DNA of 64,000 nt from Siphonodentalium dalli. Taxonomy: Eukaryota > Mollusca > Scaphopoda > Gadilida > Siphonodentaliidae. The notes beneath the pieces were generated by a model. The model made no database searches, was not told the DNA's origin, and worked only from the letters and a program-made list of their open reading frames with translations. The stretch lies in assembly GCA_032622095.1 (NCBI GenBank), contig CP136063.1:114100723-114164722 (forward strand), written 5' to 3'. This document shows, one piece after another, positions 35,956 through 48,813 of the stretch. Both the position numbers and the translations under genes were made by a program. How positions within the stretch are numbered: the first letter of the stretch is position 1; every line of letters begins with the position of its first letter.

Positions 35956-36404
35956 CTGAATTAACGAAATTTCCAACTGTTGATAATGTTTACCCCAGAA
36001 TTTATCTCCACAGACCGAATTCCGGTGAGTTTGGTACACAGCGGAGATTGATTTGGATATCCGATCGAAGCCTTAAAGCCCTTAATGGAATTTTCCAAAT
36101 ATGTACGTTAGTGGGATGAGCTTACGGGTGCTAAGAGACAAGGTGTTTGAAGAAATAGTCATTTTTAAAACATTTTGAACAAAACAAAAATTTAAATTAA
36201 TAAAAACAATTTAATATAATTCTTGAATTGGTTTTTTTTGGAGAACTAATTGTTCAATTAAACATTTAAAAAATAACATAAAAATTCTTTTTTGTTTAAA
36301 TTAAAATAATAATAATAATAACGGCTTTATCACATTCGTCTGGGTACCCCAACGCACTACACCAAATTTGGTTGAAATCGCCTTTAATTGTTATAACAAC
36401 GGAT

Positions 36405-36500
36405 AAATTTCCAACATCATGAGGCAAATATAAATTTCAGTACATTTCAGTACATTTCCAACATCATGAGGCAAATATAAATTTCAGTACATTTGACAAC
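36405..36500. repeat. 48-bp direct duplication
   Basis: TTTCCAACATCATGAGGCAA followed by ATATAAATTTCAGTACATTT occurs twice in a row. Confidence 0.85.
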
Positions 36501-37062
36501 AAAAACGTTGTTTGAATATAGGCAATTCAACACTGAAAGTATGCACGGATATCAAAATTAAGGTGAAGAAATATGCATCAGAATTTTCATTGCAGCAAGC
36601 GACCGGCTCAGTCGCAATTTGGTCGAAAATATCTGCTAATAATGATTTGATTGACAGATGCGGAAAGATCAATTGTGGTGAGATCCACATATCCTAGCAC
36701 TCTACATTTAAATGTATTTACATACTAAGTGTGATCATCACTAAATCCAGCATTCCGATTGGTCGGCGCCCACGTGGCTAGTTGCAATTATTTCTCGGTG
36801 AATGCGCAACAGCTAATAACTGCAGCCTCATAACAACATCGACACGTCATTGGGTTTGGAAAGACGAACGCGTAATGTTTTGGGCGCATTTGGACTCGCA
36901 CAGGATTGATTTAATAAATCATCGGGTTTCAATATAAAGAGAAATTGTTCCTGTTAACTTTTGCCAAGGGTGCTATGGGATATTTTGGGCTGGTTTTGTC
37001 ACCATACACTATTCGATTTAAATACATTTACAACAGTGGCTTTTTCGCTAAATGTATATAAA
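36501..37062. other. Non-coding interval
   Basis: No gene or repeat that I can support. The short opposed open frames at 36484-36697 are mirror artefacts. Confidence 0.45.
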
Positions 37063-37228
37063 TATAAGGATTAACTGTCATGTGGACTGTTTTTATTGAG
37101 ATGTAACCGTGAGGTAAGTGGTCATAACTTGTATATAAAACCATTCGGGTTTTACACAAGTTATGACCACTTACCTCACGGTTACATCTCCATAAAAAAC
37201 AGTCCACATGACAGTTAATCCTTATATA
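37063..37228. repeat. 166-bp near-perfect hairpin
   Basis: TATAAGGATTAACTGTCATG through CATAACTTGTATA (left arm) pairs with the right arm ending CATGACAGTTAATCCTTATA. The arms are about 75 bp with one or two mismatches around a loop near 37142-37153. Probably a palindromic MITE. It could also give a double-stranded RNA if transcribed. Confidence 0.8.
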
Positions 37229-38107
37229 CTAACTGGTGTAACAAAATCACCATTTATGATATCATGATTACGCTAGTAAACAGAAACATGCAGCACTGGC
37301 CAATTCCATGCATTGTAACCGGGGAGGTTTTTGTACATATCCATACTAAGGTACACCGCAGACATCGTGTGCACATGCAACATATGTTTTATATAGTGCG
37401 TCGATCTGAATCATAATAATGATAATTTTTCGATGTTGACTAAATTATGGTTACAGTTAATCGACGAAAAGGTTATAGATTTTTCTTGCTATCGACTAAT
37501 GTGGTCCAGTTGAGTTCGTCCTATAACATCGATTAACTGAACCACAATGTGGTTTTTTTTCTATGTGTTCCAACTGACTTCTAATGGCTAATGTTACCAT
37601 ACTGGAATGTACTCACATTGTGCAGCATAAAATTAAAGGGGCTTCCCAAGTTCACATTTTATACTCCCGTGCCAACTATATGAGAATTATTATTGCAACA
37701 TTACTCCCAATGCTCAATTCTGTTGGATATTTACGTTTAGTCACCAATCTAGATATTGTGAAAAGATCTAGCAAATAATCTAATTTACTGTCTGTAAAAT
37801 CGGCCCTAAAAAAAACAACAACAAAAAACACACATTTATTTTCGATTGTTTTTTTTTCTTCTGTTGAATTTGTTTTGGGTATGCTTAAGCATGCTATAGC
37901 GAATTTAAAAAAAACTGGATAAAACCTTAGGAGCATGTTATAACTCAAAACTATCACCAAGTATGCATAGTAATAATTTTGATGCCCATGAAAAACGTAA
38001 GATTCCCTGGCACTAAACCTACAAAATAAGTCTGTTAAAGAATATAAGAAAAAATTATTAAAATTGTAAAAAAAATTAAAACACAATAACAAATGATGAA
38101 AAATTGT
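37229..38107. other. Non-coding interval
   Basis: AT-rich. Two pieces near 37440 and 37515 show weak inverted similarity (GTTAATCGAC / ATCGATTAAC). No gene supported. Confidence 0.45.
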
Positions 38108-38226
38108 TAGGCCAATGCATTCTCTTATATATGCGAGGCGACCTATGGTCGACTCGCATATATAAGAGAATGCATTTGCACAGGGTATATGGGTTGATAC
38201 AAAAATCGGACCTGGCACGGAAAGGG
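38108..38226. mobile_element. Truncated TTAA element with hairpin
   Basis: The right end ATATGGGTTGATACAAAAAT then CGGACCTGGCACGGAAAGGG followed by TTAA (38227-38230) matches the right end of the 12558-12818 MITE. The left part is a hairpin: TGCATTCTCTTATATATGCG pairs with CGCATATATAAGAGAATGCA. No left TTAACCC end is visible, so the copy is truncated or a composite. Confidence 0.65.
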
Positions 38227-38230
38227 TTAA

Positions 38231-41200
38231 CACTCATTTTGGAGAATAAAGCGAATATTTCATTTGTTTTTGAGTTATTACCTGGTAACAAAATGTAACT
38301 TTGTCACTAACACATGTCGGATTTTTAAACGACTTCCGAATGTAACTTTACCACCTTCATTTTGGAGATTCTTAATATATTTTCATGTTTCTCGTTGGAC
38401 TTGTTCTCTGGTATGCAAATGTAACACTATTTAAATTTGTCACTAAAGCACGTCGGGTTTTTTAAATGAATTTTTGGAGAATAATGGAAATGATTTCATT
38501 TTTTCGTTGAAAGATTCTGCAGTAGACTTAATGGCTTATGTGCTAGAATAATAGGTTACTTATAACCCTGTTAGAAATGCGTAATAGATATATTGTTATC
38601 AAATTTTTCATATATTGACAATAAGATACTAAAAAATAATAATTACCAATTTGATCGACATTAGTCATTATCAGTGTTCTCGTAGTATTTCTATTAGAAC
38701 TGGTAATGCCTCAGTAGTGTATACAAGTCATGCAGTTAACTACCAAGGGTGCAAATTAATTTACCAAATTTGAAAGGATATCTGACATAAAACATCGAAT
38801 GGGGAGGAATACTGGATGTGGCCATTTGCCATGGCTCCTTTCATGATGATAAATGTGTACATCGTTTACGAAGATGGGCTCGTATGTTGTATCTAATTCG
38901 TCCAACAAATACTGCACGAAGGGGAGTTTGGTTCCAGAAATTACCTGACGCAAAGAGAAAACAAACATCATATGGTCATGAAAATGTGTTGATCCCCAGA
39001 TTAAAGAGCGTTCATCCCTTTTCTGTGCGAAAACATTAAAAACAGCCACAAAAATATATGTATATCACGTTCCACGGCGTCTAACGAAAGTTGCCCGTTC
39101 CACAACGTGTAACTATATATAAAGTCGGTTGCATAAAACATTAGACTTGGAAACGAAAAGAAACTGTGGCGCTTTGAAAGTACGGCAAAATATAAAATCA
39201 CCGAGAAGAGTGCCTTCCAACAGACTATATATCGACATCATCGCGGTTGCAATTAGTCATGATATACATGTATAGTTTAGTATCCTTCCTTCCCCAATTA
39301 TATAGATGGTAAAGTACAAGCTTCCAACAAACCATGACCGTTTAATTAAGAAGTAACGCCCGGTAATTTTTGGTGGGGGGGAATCCATATATATAGGCTT
39401 TATATATGTGTGGCTAAACATTAATTGGTATTCGTTCTTATAATCGTGAAACGCTTTATTCATCATGATAATATATTTATAGAATAAGTCACAATGACTT
39501 CTACCCTTATAAATAGTGTTAACCTTGTAGTTTGACGTATGTATGCCTATATATTGTCCACGTGCAATTGTGCGTTCAAGTTATATGAGCAAAATCAACC
39601 TTACAATTTTCTCGTGTTACCCATCTTGATCAAGAGAATTATTTGTGTGTGGTTACAACCTGCACGCGACTTTCACTCCCAATCGAACATGACGTGCAGC
39701 TTCGAATATTAGCGCACATACTAATCTCTTATCAGACTAAGCGATCCTTTGTCTAAAAGTGCATATATAGACTGTACATAAATAAAGCAGCGTAAGTTAT
39801 CCCCGAGTCCAAAATCCATACGACAATGCTCCTCTGATAAAACAGCGACTTTCATTATGGCAGACGTTTTTTTCGATCACGATTTTTTGAAAAACAAATA
39901 ATAGATATTCGCGTGCAGAATCTCTTCTTCCTCGGGCGGCTTTATGATGTCCGCTCTAAGCCGGAGGAATTAAAGAAGTATTGTTTGATTTGAATGCATC
40001 ACCTGTTCCGGAGTTGTCCGATTGCTATCGCTTCACGGACGAAATTTAATCATGTGATCAAACCGCATTAGACTGATGAAGGTTTTGGTATTCCATTGAT
40101 GCGCTGACGCACTGATTATATTAACGTGTCAATCGTTGTAGAAGGACGGGTTGAACAGATTAGCCGACGAACTGTTAGAATTGAAAGTAAATGGATGATA
40201 ATTTAATGCTATTGTTACTCTAAGATTCAGAAAATTGACGTATTAGTTTGACTCGAGGTGTCTTTTCTGCTAAATTGGGATAGTTAGTGGGATGATATGA
40301 GCGCAAATTGTCTGAATGGAATTGGTCCCCGCATGGCAAAAATGCGTTCTGTTTGACTAGATGGCTCAGGCCACCCCTGAGACAGACTAAGAAATAATGA
40401 CGGATGCTTTAATTTGCTCTTTCCGGTTGACATTTACGGACCAACTGGGACCGATGGCGCTGTGAAAAATTGACTTTGGATAGTAGCTTACGAGGTTCGA
40501 TTATTCCTCGTTGGCCGATCATCTCTTGATCACTTGATGAATTTGACCAATCCCATGCCGTGTACTTGCGCTGTGCAAAATTGGCTTCGAGTGGTACATA
40601 TTTCGCGTACTTAAGTAACATCTTTAGTTTATATCATTCAGATACATGCATGTATCACATAAACGTATATAAAACTGAATCAGTACTTGTATGTGATACA
40701 TCTAGCTGAATAATATGCTACAAACTTCAATGAATGAAGCACCTAAAAAGGCCTTGAGGATTTTTTGCTTAAATGATCGTTGTTACTTTATTGATGACAC
40801 TGTCCCACATTTGGACAACGAACTCGGTAATCAAGGGTCAGGCGCAAGTTTTGCCCAAATGTCCTGGTATTTCAAAACGGATTTTATCAAAATCTGTCAG
40901 GAATTTCTATGTGAAATTTGGTAAAAGCGATTACTGCGACACAATATTTAAGAACCATCGAACCATTAGATATAATGACCTCATTCACTAGCTCTACTGT
41001 TATGGCATGAACAATATTTTTTTTAACTCACTGTTTTCAGGTACAAGAACTTCTATAAAATAAATTTTGATTCAAAAGTGGACTTCATATATCCATGATA
41101 TCATATCTGAAGATGAGAGGAGACTTATTTATTTTTGATTCATGAAATGTTATTATTATTTTCAATTAGAAAGGCAAATACACATAAATAATGTTGTTCT

Positions 41201-41555
41201 ATATTTGAGAATTGTCATGCCCATAGTGTTGATCAATGAACAATTTGGGCTGGGTGTGTTATGGGTCATGTGTTCATAACCACGCTAAAGCTGGCCACCA
41301 TATATCTTAACACTATAGCCTAATTCCAGTTTATTGTTCCCTGTTTGTGTGAACCACACTGCATGTCAACATTCGTTTTCATTGGACTGGAATAATTATG
41401 ACTGCTTTATTCTTCATTATAACATATGGGGTACGATTCTATATTGTGCAATTAAAAATCTAACTCTATATTTTGATACAAGTGAAGCCTCCTCTCATAT
41501 AGAGCCAATTCATTACGACAGCGTAGAACCGCCACACCACTTTTATTTGCTATCT
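38231..41555. other. Long non-coding interval
   Basis: About 3.3 kb without supported genes. A short motif, AAAGAGCGTT..CTGTGCGAA..ATTAAAAAC (39004-39050), recurs at 46381-46422 and loosely near 440-510, so a low-copy dispersed repeat is possible. Open frames at 38756-39049 and 40409-40924 lack recognisable features. Confidence 0.45.
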
Positions 41556-41790
41556 TGATTAATCAACTTACTATCTTGATTAATCAACTAAGCTATCTTG
41601 ATTAATCAACTTAGCTATCTTGATTAATTAACTTAGCTATCTTGATTAATCAACTTACTATCTTGATTAATCAACTTACTATCTTGATTAATCAACTTAC
41701 CTATCTTTGATTAATCAACTTATTCTTGATTAATCAACTTAGCTATCTTTGATTAACCAACTTGGCTATCTTGATTAATCAACTTAGTGA
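41556..41790. repeat. 22-bp tandem repeat, about 11 copies
   Basis: The unit is CTATCTTGATTAATCAACTTAG with small length changes. Each unit contains the perfect 12-bp palindrome TTGATTAATCAA. Spacing is uniform and there are no unique spacers. Confidence 0.9.
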
Positions 41791-42608
41791 TCCACAAATC
41801 TCTACAATCGTTCTATGAAATGAGATTTGCTAACGGACAAGGTCCGATCGCTGCATATTGTGAACCTTGTAAATCTAGGATAGCCTAGTGAATAACAAAA
41901 TGCTCTTCAATTTCATTCCGACTTCATAACATGAATAGTGCACATTGCGTTATATTCTGGAGCGTACCAAATTAGTATCAAACAAGAGCTGGGTTGTAGC
42001 CTGTCGCCCGGTGCACACACCATTGGGGCATATAGTCTAGGATGAGCATACCCACAGTAGAAGTAACAGGACCCTGACTATCTTCGATCACATCAACGGA
42101 TCCTTTTTTAAATGCTGTCATTGTACTAAATATCTCCACCCAATTCAATTCAAATTGAGATCTGGTGACTCAGTAGTTCAGACATTCGGGCGGACGGACA
42201 AATATCCACATGTATATATAAGCAAAGAGCAATAATCATAGAATAAATAATACAAACAAAACCAATTAAAACATCGTTGGAAGTCCTCATTATGGTCAAA
42301 ATTCTTATCAAATGAAATTGCGTGACTGAGATATGTGTACAGACGGACACAAAAATCAACATTTCCAGATAAACGAAGGACAATAACTCTAGAACGGAGA
42401 ATGTGAATTGAAAGCCCTTATACTGGTGAACATACATATCAAAATCACCCACCCATGCTCACCAAATTGGTTCCCATACTGTGTGTACGGGGATTGGCTA
42501 ATTGAGCCAGAATATACATTTCACAAATGCATTGTGTCAAATTTGGTGCTACTTCACTCATCTCCATACATTACATATTGTATTGAATGCCTGAATGGAG
42601 CGTCCAAT
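41791..42608. other. Non-coding interval
   Basis: No gene or repeat supported. The open frame at 42150-42452 (minus) is hydrophobic but unrecognised. Confidence 0.4.
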
Positions 42609-42690
42609 TCGAGTACAGTCCGTTATTCCGAAGGACCGTTATTCGGAAAGTCCGCTATTACGAAGATCCGCTATTTCGAAGATCTCTAAT
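42609..42690. repeat. 17-bp tandem repeat (TCCGYTATTNCGAAG)
   Basis: Four consecutive units: GTCCGTTATTCCGAAG, GACCGTTATTCGGAAA, GTCCGCTATTACGAAG, ATCCGCTATTTCGAAG. The form is like one arm of the foldback elements, but I find no opposite arm nearby. Confidence 0.75.
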
Positions 42691-43158
42691 TTACAACAAC
42701 AAGCTTTAAATACTGTCAAACTATGTACTTTGTTCTTTTGGCCTAGATATTTACAGTGTATGTATACAGGCCCGTATTGCACCGTTGTGCAGCTATATAA
42801 TTCACACCACAAAAAACATTGACATTATATGATATAATTGTGTCATCGGACACATAATCCCAAACGAAACATACCCCTAAACTGGGTTTCACTATCACGC
42901 CTTTGCTCAAAAATTGAGCCAATGCCTTTATATAATTAATGCATACCGTGAATGAGAGCTGTGCGTTTCGAAAATATTCAATACCGCACTGAAAACGCGA
43001 ATAATTGTGATGTAACACAACTATATACGAACTGGCGCGTTTTTTATCGAAAGCGCACCGCCTGTGTAACGAGTTTTCGGAAGCGCAACGGAGCGTTTTC
43101 CTGTATTTTTTAACTGCTTCCCAATGCTATTTACAGTAAATAACATACAAAAAACTAA
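42691..43158. other. Non-coding interval
   Basis: No gene or repeat supported up to the TAA that borders the Harbinger-like element. Confidence 0.4.
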
Positions 43159-45613
43159 GGGTACGTTCATACGCTGGCAATATTGCACTGCAAAGTGCAA
43201 AAATGCCAGTTGCAAAATTGCCAAAACGGATTAATTTCTCCCAGTTGTCAACAAATGTGAGATCGCTGCGGCCAGTTCCATCGATGGGATGTTGCTAATA
43301 TATGAACCTAGAGAGGAGATGGTGGGTCCGCACTTGGCTCAACGGAGCAATCGAGAAATCCCATTGGTACCCACCGCCTTGTATTGGTGATTTTAACTGG
43401 TACCACAAGCTTTAAAACTGTCGATGGAAATTCATAACTATAACATCCATGATTGGCAATTCACTCAACAAAATTACCACTGTATGCATAAAATGTCCCC
43501 ATTGTAACATACATACATTATTTAATCTGAATATATATTATAAAACTGTCCAACTATTTGATATTCCCATCGTAAAACCCCTAAAGTTGATAATTCTCAA
43601 CTGATTGCTATACTTCAGTATAATAATTCGGTTTTTTTTTTCGGTCTAATAACAACAAATATCACACCTACTACAGTACTGTTTGATATATAGAGGATAT
43701 GAAATGAGTGTTTCTCTCATATGATATTTATGAAACGAGTCTAAGAATTTTCAGTTTTCTCGAGCCTCCGGCGAGAGAAAACTGAAAAATCGTGACGAGT
43801 TTCATAAATATCATATGAGAGAAACACGAATTACATATTCTATTTATCATATGACACCTATAAATTGATTATGATGTCCAAAACGCACACAAATCACTAA
43901 ATAGCTATATGACATCGGCAGCAAAAGGTTAATGGGACGTCACTTCATTGCACCGGAAGCCCAATTACACCTGGTGAACTAGCAGAAATAATATGCACGC
44001 GAAGATATAGTGCGCTATTCTGTTCTCAGTTTGTGACATTATATCGTATGTTTATTAGATAAATACGAATTACATTGTCCAAAACTATATATTTCAAGAT
44101 TATAATTGCGAGAATTTCGGCATCGCGTTGATTGACGCGCACGAATTTGACCTGCATTTAGTTAGAGACACGGCTCGGCCCCGGCTCGAGAAAACTGAAA
44201 ATTCTTAGACTCGTTTCATAAATATCATATGAGAGAAACACGAATTACATATTCTATTTATCATATGACACCTATAAATTGATTATGATGTCCAAAACGC
44301 ACACAAATCACTAAATAGCTATATGACATCGGCAGCGAAAGGTTAATGTGACGTCACTTCATTGCACCGGAAGCCCAATTACACCTGGTGAACTAGCAGA
44401 AATAATATGCACGCGAAGATATAGTGCGCTATTCTGTTCTCAGTTTGTGACATTATATCGTATGTTTATTAGATAAATACGAATTACATTGTCCAAAACT
44501 ATATATTTCAAGATTATAATTGCGAGAATTTCGGCATCGCATTGATTGACGCGCACGAATTTGACCTGCATTTAGTTAGAGACACGGCTCGGCCCCGGCT
44601 GCCATTCAGCCAATCAGAACACACTTGTTGTCAACAAACCAATCAAATTATCGGAAGGTGATATGAACTAGTAGTTCATATGAAATTGATTTGTGACATA
44701 CTTTCCAAAGTAAATAAGGATTGAGTCATATGATAAATCAAATTATCAGCACAAAATTCAAACTATATTGGTCGGAAATTTCCAACTAATGTTGTGTCAG
44801 GCATGAAATGTCCAACTGTTTTACTTTCGGGATGCACCCCTGACACAGGTCCCTGGTGGGTAAATATTGCCTTGGTTGAAATAGGTTTACTTGAGAATGC
44901 TCAGATATATTAACTAACTGGGCTATCCGGCTGTGTTCATGCGAGTTAGATTGTATTCGCAGTCTTGGCTAGACGATGTTGGCACGGGTTCCAACCCCAA
45001 CATGGGCGAAAATCTGGACCTCTCACTGTGCCATTCCGTTCGATACGTGGCAATTTCGATAATAAATGAGAACTTGTTCAAGTTCATTGAATTAAGCACA
45101 TTTGAAACAACGAATACTCATACTGAGTCCGTGCCTCCATAAATCTTATATACGTTTGGTGAAGTTTGGCGGCACTGTTTGTGTCCATTTTGCCAGCCCC
45201 CTTCCCCTAGCTCCAACATTTCTGACTTGATAACTACCACATTCGGGACTCTTTATACCAAGTCATGAGATTCCTCGCGAATAACGGTGAAGCGTATACA
45301 TGTATAATTAAGTGGGTATGACAATCGTCGAGAAAAAACTGTTCTATAGATAGCAATGCCCCTCTCCGATTCACAATTCGTACCAAGGACAACGGGGACA
45401 CTAGCAATTATTGTTAGTGGCCTCGTTTTGTGGTAACCGACAAAGAGGAACACGTCGCTATCCCAAATCATCGTTGATTGTTGTCAGCCATGCAGCCACG
45501 ACGAAGCACGAGCTATAGTCGGCAGCCGGCAAAAATGCCAGCTTACTAAACGACAACCGGGCATGGCATTTTTGCAGTTTGAAGTGCAATTTTGCCAGCG
45601 TATGGACGTACCC
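43159..45613. mobile_element. Harbinger-like non-autonomous element, 2.45 kb
   Basis: The inverted ends match at about 46 of 50 positions, beginning GGGTACGTTCATACGCTGGC on the left and GGGTACGTCCATACGCTGGC on the right. TAA flanks both (43156-43158, 45614-45616). A 3-bp TWA target duplication with GGG-starting ends is the PIF/Harbinger signature. No transposase or Myb-like gene is visible inside. The interior holds a recent 414-bp tandem duplication (43776-44600). Confidence 0.75.
43692..44602. repeat. 414-bp tandem duplication plus inverted segment
   Basis: Two direct copies (about 43776-44188 and 44189-44602) differ at only three or four positions by eye (GCAGCAAAAGG / GCAGCGAAAGG; AATGGGACG / AATGTGACG; ATCGCGTTG / ATCGCATTG). 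Copy 1 is preceded by an inverted partial copy (43700-43760) that pairs with GTTTCATAAATATCATATGA, forming a hairpin around CTCGAGCCTCCGGCGAGAG. Confidence 0.85.
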
Positions 45614-45616
45614 TAA

Positions 45617-47396
45617 TGGGGAGTGTTAACAGGTGGATTTTGCATGTAGATCATTATTATAAAGGCATACTAGCAAACCACTGCACTCCCAGACTCTCCA
45701 AGTATACTTGCTATCTCTCTAAGTCTTACTAGAATTCCTAGGTTAGGATGTAAATGAGGGATCATATGAATTATGTGAATAAGTTTGGAATTGTATTCTA
45801 ATATATCATGAATTGTAGTGGATGGGTTAAGAACTCTATTTCTTAAATTTATATGATGATTATATTGATTGATTTATTTACAGTTGCACGAGTCCAAATT
45901 GGCTACATATAATATTATTACTGATGTTGAGTGTGAGTTGACTTACAATCCGAATAATATGGATTGTCACATTTTACACTTAAATAATAAGTAATCAGAA
46001 AATGTCTCATGAGGTTCTATATAGAAACTTGTTCGATGGTAACTATCCCTATACCATTGGGCAATTAACGAGTTCCAGATTTTGGGAAATTGATGAGGGG
46101 GGAGGGTGGGAGTTATTAAACACGCGACTTCGAAATTTTTATATATCGGTTTCTCCTACACTTAATGGGTGTTCTATCAAGGAAATATTGAATTGATGAC
46201 GGAAGCAAATACCTGGACTACCTTTATACAAGTATTTTGTGTCCCAAAAAGATGCATTAAAGTCGTGAAAAATACAACCTTGAACACGATGTTTGGATCC
46301 CAAACAAAAAACAGCCATTTGGACGGCATGGCACAGAACAGAGCGTTCCGTGTTGGTCCATTCCCGATAGTGTAGCAATAAAGAGCGTTTGTTTTACTTC
46401 TGTGCGAACAATTAAAAACCGCTGGAAAATGGTTGCGACCATGGTAAGTATTTTTCAGAGCATAATATAATTATGAAGCCGGTATATCAATATTTCGTGT
46501 ATTTGTCAACTTATCTTATACCTCATTGTAATTAACGTCGACAAAATTTGGAAGCTCGAATGAGCCATGTCCGTTTAAATGTGCAATTCGTGTATATAGC
46601 AACCTAGTATATTGCCTATAGAAACAAATAACGTATTCTTATCTTATTTTTAAATAATTAAAAATGGGTAATTTCTGATAGTGAAAAAAAAATCAAACAC
46701 GAAATGTAAAATCAAACCCACACTACCTATTTCTCCAATATCCTAATCTCTGGCAATGATCGTTTACTATTTCCTGACAATGATACGCACTGTGCTGTAT
46801 CGACGTTAATTCGTGGAACACTTCGACAAATAAGATTGCCCCGCAGTTCTTTATTCTCCCTGCTCACAGGGGTCCGATCGTAGTCAGCTCTTTATTATTT
46901 CCCCATCTCCATCCTCACGCTTCCATATCCCGCATGACATAAACTTTGATTTTATTGATATCGGTAATAAAAAGGCGCGAATTATTGCCATAAAATACTA
47001 AAGATTTCCGAAAGTCAATAGCTATTCTTACCACATCGCAATAAATATGATATGATCTAGGAATAAGTCTGAGAGGAAACGCTACACGAAGCAATAATGG
47101 TCACTTAATATGCGATGGAAAACGAGTGTCGTCCGTTACCGTGTAATTGAATGCTTCCGCATTATAGTATCAATCAAGACGTAAAATGAAATGTGGTGTG
47201 AAACTGACAACTCCCCTAATGATCACAGTGATAAAATTGCCACCGGGCTTGTAGAGCTGGGCTTTTCGTCTTTATGGTCGTTGTTTCACGTGTTCAATCG
47301 TTTTCTTTCAATTATTGAACTGTCATATTTTGATAGAGCGGAATTTATGTTTCTCTTGCATGACTTTATCCCGGGCTGGAATTCTTCCGACAACAT
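45617..47396. other. Long non-coding interval
   Basis: About 1.8 kb with no supported gene. The frames at 46002-46375 and 47191-47442 have no recognisable domain. Confidence 0.45.
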
Positions 47397-48477
47397 GGTG
47401 GTGCTTCACAGCATGGTCACTGTCTTTAACACAATCCATTAGCAGCCATTCTTTTCAAGATTCTTTCCTAAAACACACATATGAAGAAAAAAAACGCTCG
47501 ATCGGGATGAGTTAAAAAGATGACCCGTAGAAATGTAGATATCACGTTCATAACTGTTTTGAAGGCATATAAGTCAATAAGTATTTCAGATATTTCAACA
47601 TATATTACAACGTGACCAAGGCAAACCATTATTATGATTAATTTAATTGGATGATTAATTAGTTATCGATTCAACTTCCTTATAACATTGTTGCATTTAT
47701 ACATGTGCATTTTCGTGAAGTCATATTGACCCTCAGTGGACATCTGCTACACTTTGACACAATTGTCAGAATAGTTAAAGTGACCTGAAACACTCTGATA
47801 TAGGGTGATCAAATAGCAATGGAGGATAATCTTGCTCAAAGTGGTTATTTTTACAAATATTAAATCTAAACTGACAACACGTATAACGTCATTATTATAT
47901 ATTAATTAACTGCAGTGACTCTCGATGGCAAAATCGTTTATCGCCGATAGTTGCGTCCCGAATCGAGAAGTAAATATTTACAATTGAGCGTATATATAGT
48001 TCAGATAATGTTTTCTATGGAGTGGCACAGTCGATTTGCTTCAGATTTTCGGTGATGTAGTAGAATTCTACATTCATCCAGTTTCCATAATGCCTTCAGG
48101 AATACTAACTTAACAGTTTAACGCACCCGAACAAGTCCATGATATGTCTTTAAATCTCAGCGCTATAGCGCCTCTTAATAAACTTCGTAACTAAACATCC
48201 GCAAACATTATTTGTTTGGGTTTGCGTGGAGTCATTTCCGTTATTCTGGAATTTGAGGCACTTATCTGGGTTCTTCAAATTATGAACGCAATATATTTTT
48301 CGTCAATAGCGGACAGAAGAAACATACATTCTTCATGCAGATTATTTACAATACCTCTCGTTTAATGCATCAATTTCACGTGTTTATCGGTGATTAATTT
48401 GGTTCGAATTAAGGGCTAAAATGTCGTGCTTTTGATATGGAATAAGCAAAACTGTTAGCGGTTTTGGTTATATATAC
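47397..48477. repeat. 1.08-kb direct repeat, left copy (T1)
   Basis: Begins GGTGGTGCTTCACAGCATGG and ends TTTTGGTTATATATAC, immediately before the LINE. It is matched by 52493-53584 with about twenty substitutions and small indels by eye, including a 10-12 bp insertion near 53030 of the right copy. No coding sequence. It has no TG..CA ends, so it is not an LTR. Confidence 0.9.
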
Positions 48478-48529
48478 CAGTCAGACACATATGAATCCGA
48501 TTATTCAAGCCATGGTTTCACCGGTGTAC

Positions 48530-48813
48530 CACATAACAGACAAAAACGCACTAGGAAAATATTCGTTCGAGGATCACGAGAATGTGACATTTGGAATTAT
48601 CTGGAGGAAAAGGGAGTCACAGCCACATTCGTGCGACTTTTGTGGAGCAACCGAAGAGGGACGCAGTCCGCGCGTATTCACATTCATGAGACCGACATGA
48701 ACTCGATCTACAGAGACGACTTCTGGCCAAAAGGCATCGAATTCAGACCTTGGTCACGGGACCCACCAAATCGTTCAACACACAATTATGATGACAATGA
48801 TGGACAATATTAA
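48530..48813 (+). pseudogene. LINE ORF1, C-terminal fragment
   Basis: The frame reads RKIFVRGSRECDIWNYLEEK, then GVTATFVRLLW, SARIHIHETDMNSIY and RDDFWPKGIEFRPWSRD before TAA (48811-48813). This is the RRM-like C-terminal part typical of ORF1 proteins of jockey/CR1-like LINEs, which bind the element RNA. The N-terminus is missing because of 5' truncation. The last codons overlap the ORF2 start by 26 bases in another frame, a common arrangement. Confidence 0.75.

Noticed and set aside
37676-38233. Minus-strand 185-codon open frame
   Set aside because: It overlaps a transposon end and hairpin, is rich in Phe/Leu/Tyr from AT-rich DNA, and shows no domain or splice support.
41556-41790. Regular short repeats that might suggest a CRISPR array
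   Set aside because: The repeats abut without unique spacers, the DNA is eukaryotic, and no cas-like gene is present. It is a simple tandem repeat.
48464-48700. Plus-strand frame with CDFCGATEEGRSP
   Set aside because: The neighbouring frame gives the LINE ORF1 RRM-like domain over the same DNA, so this frame is a shadow.
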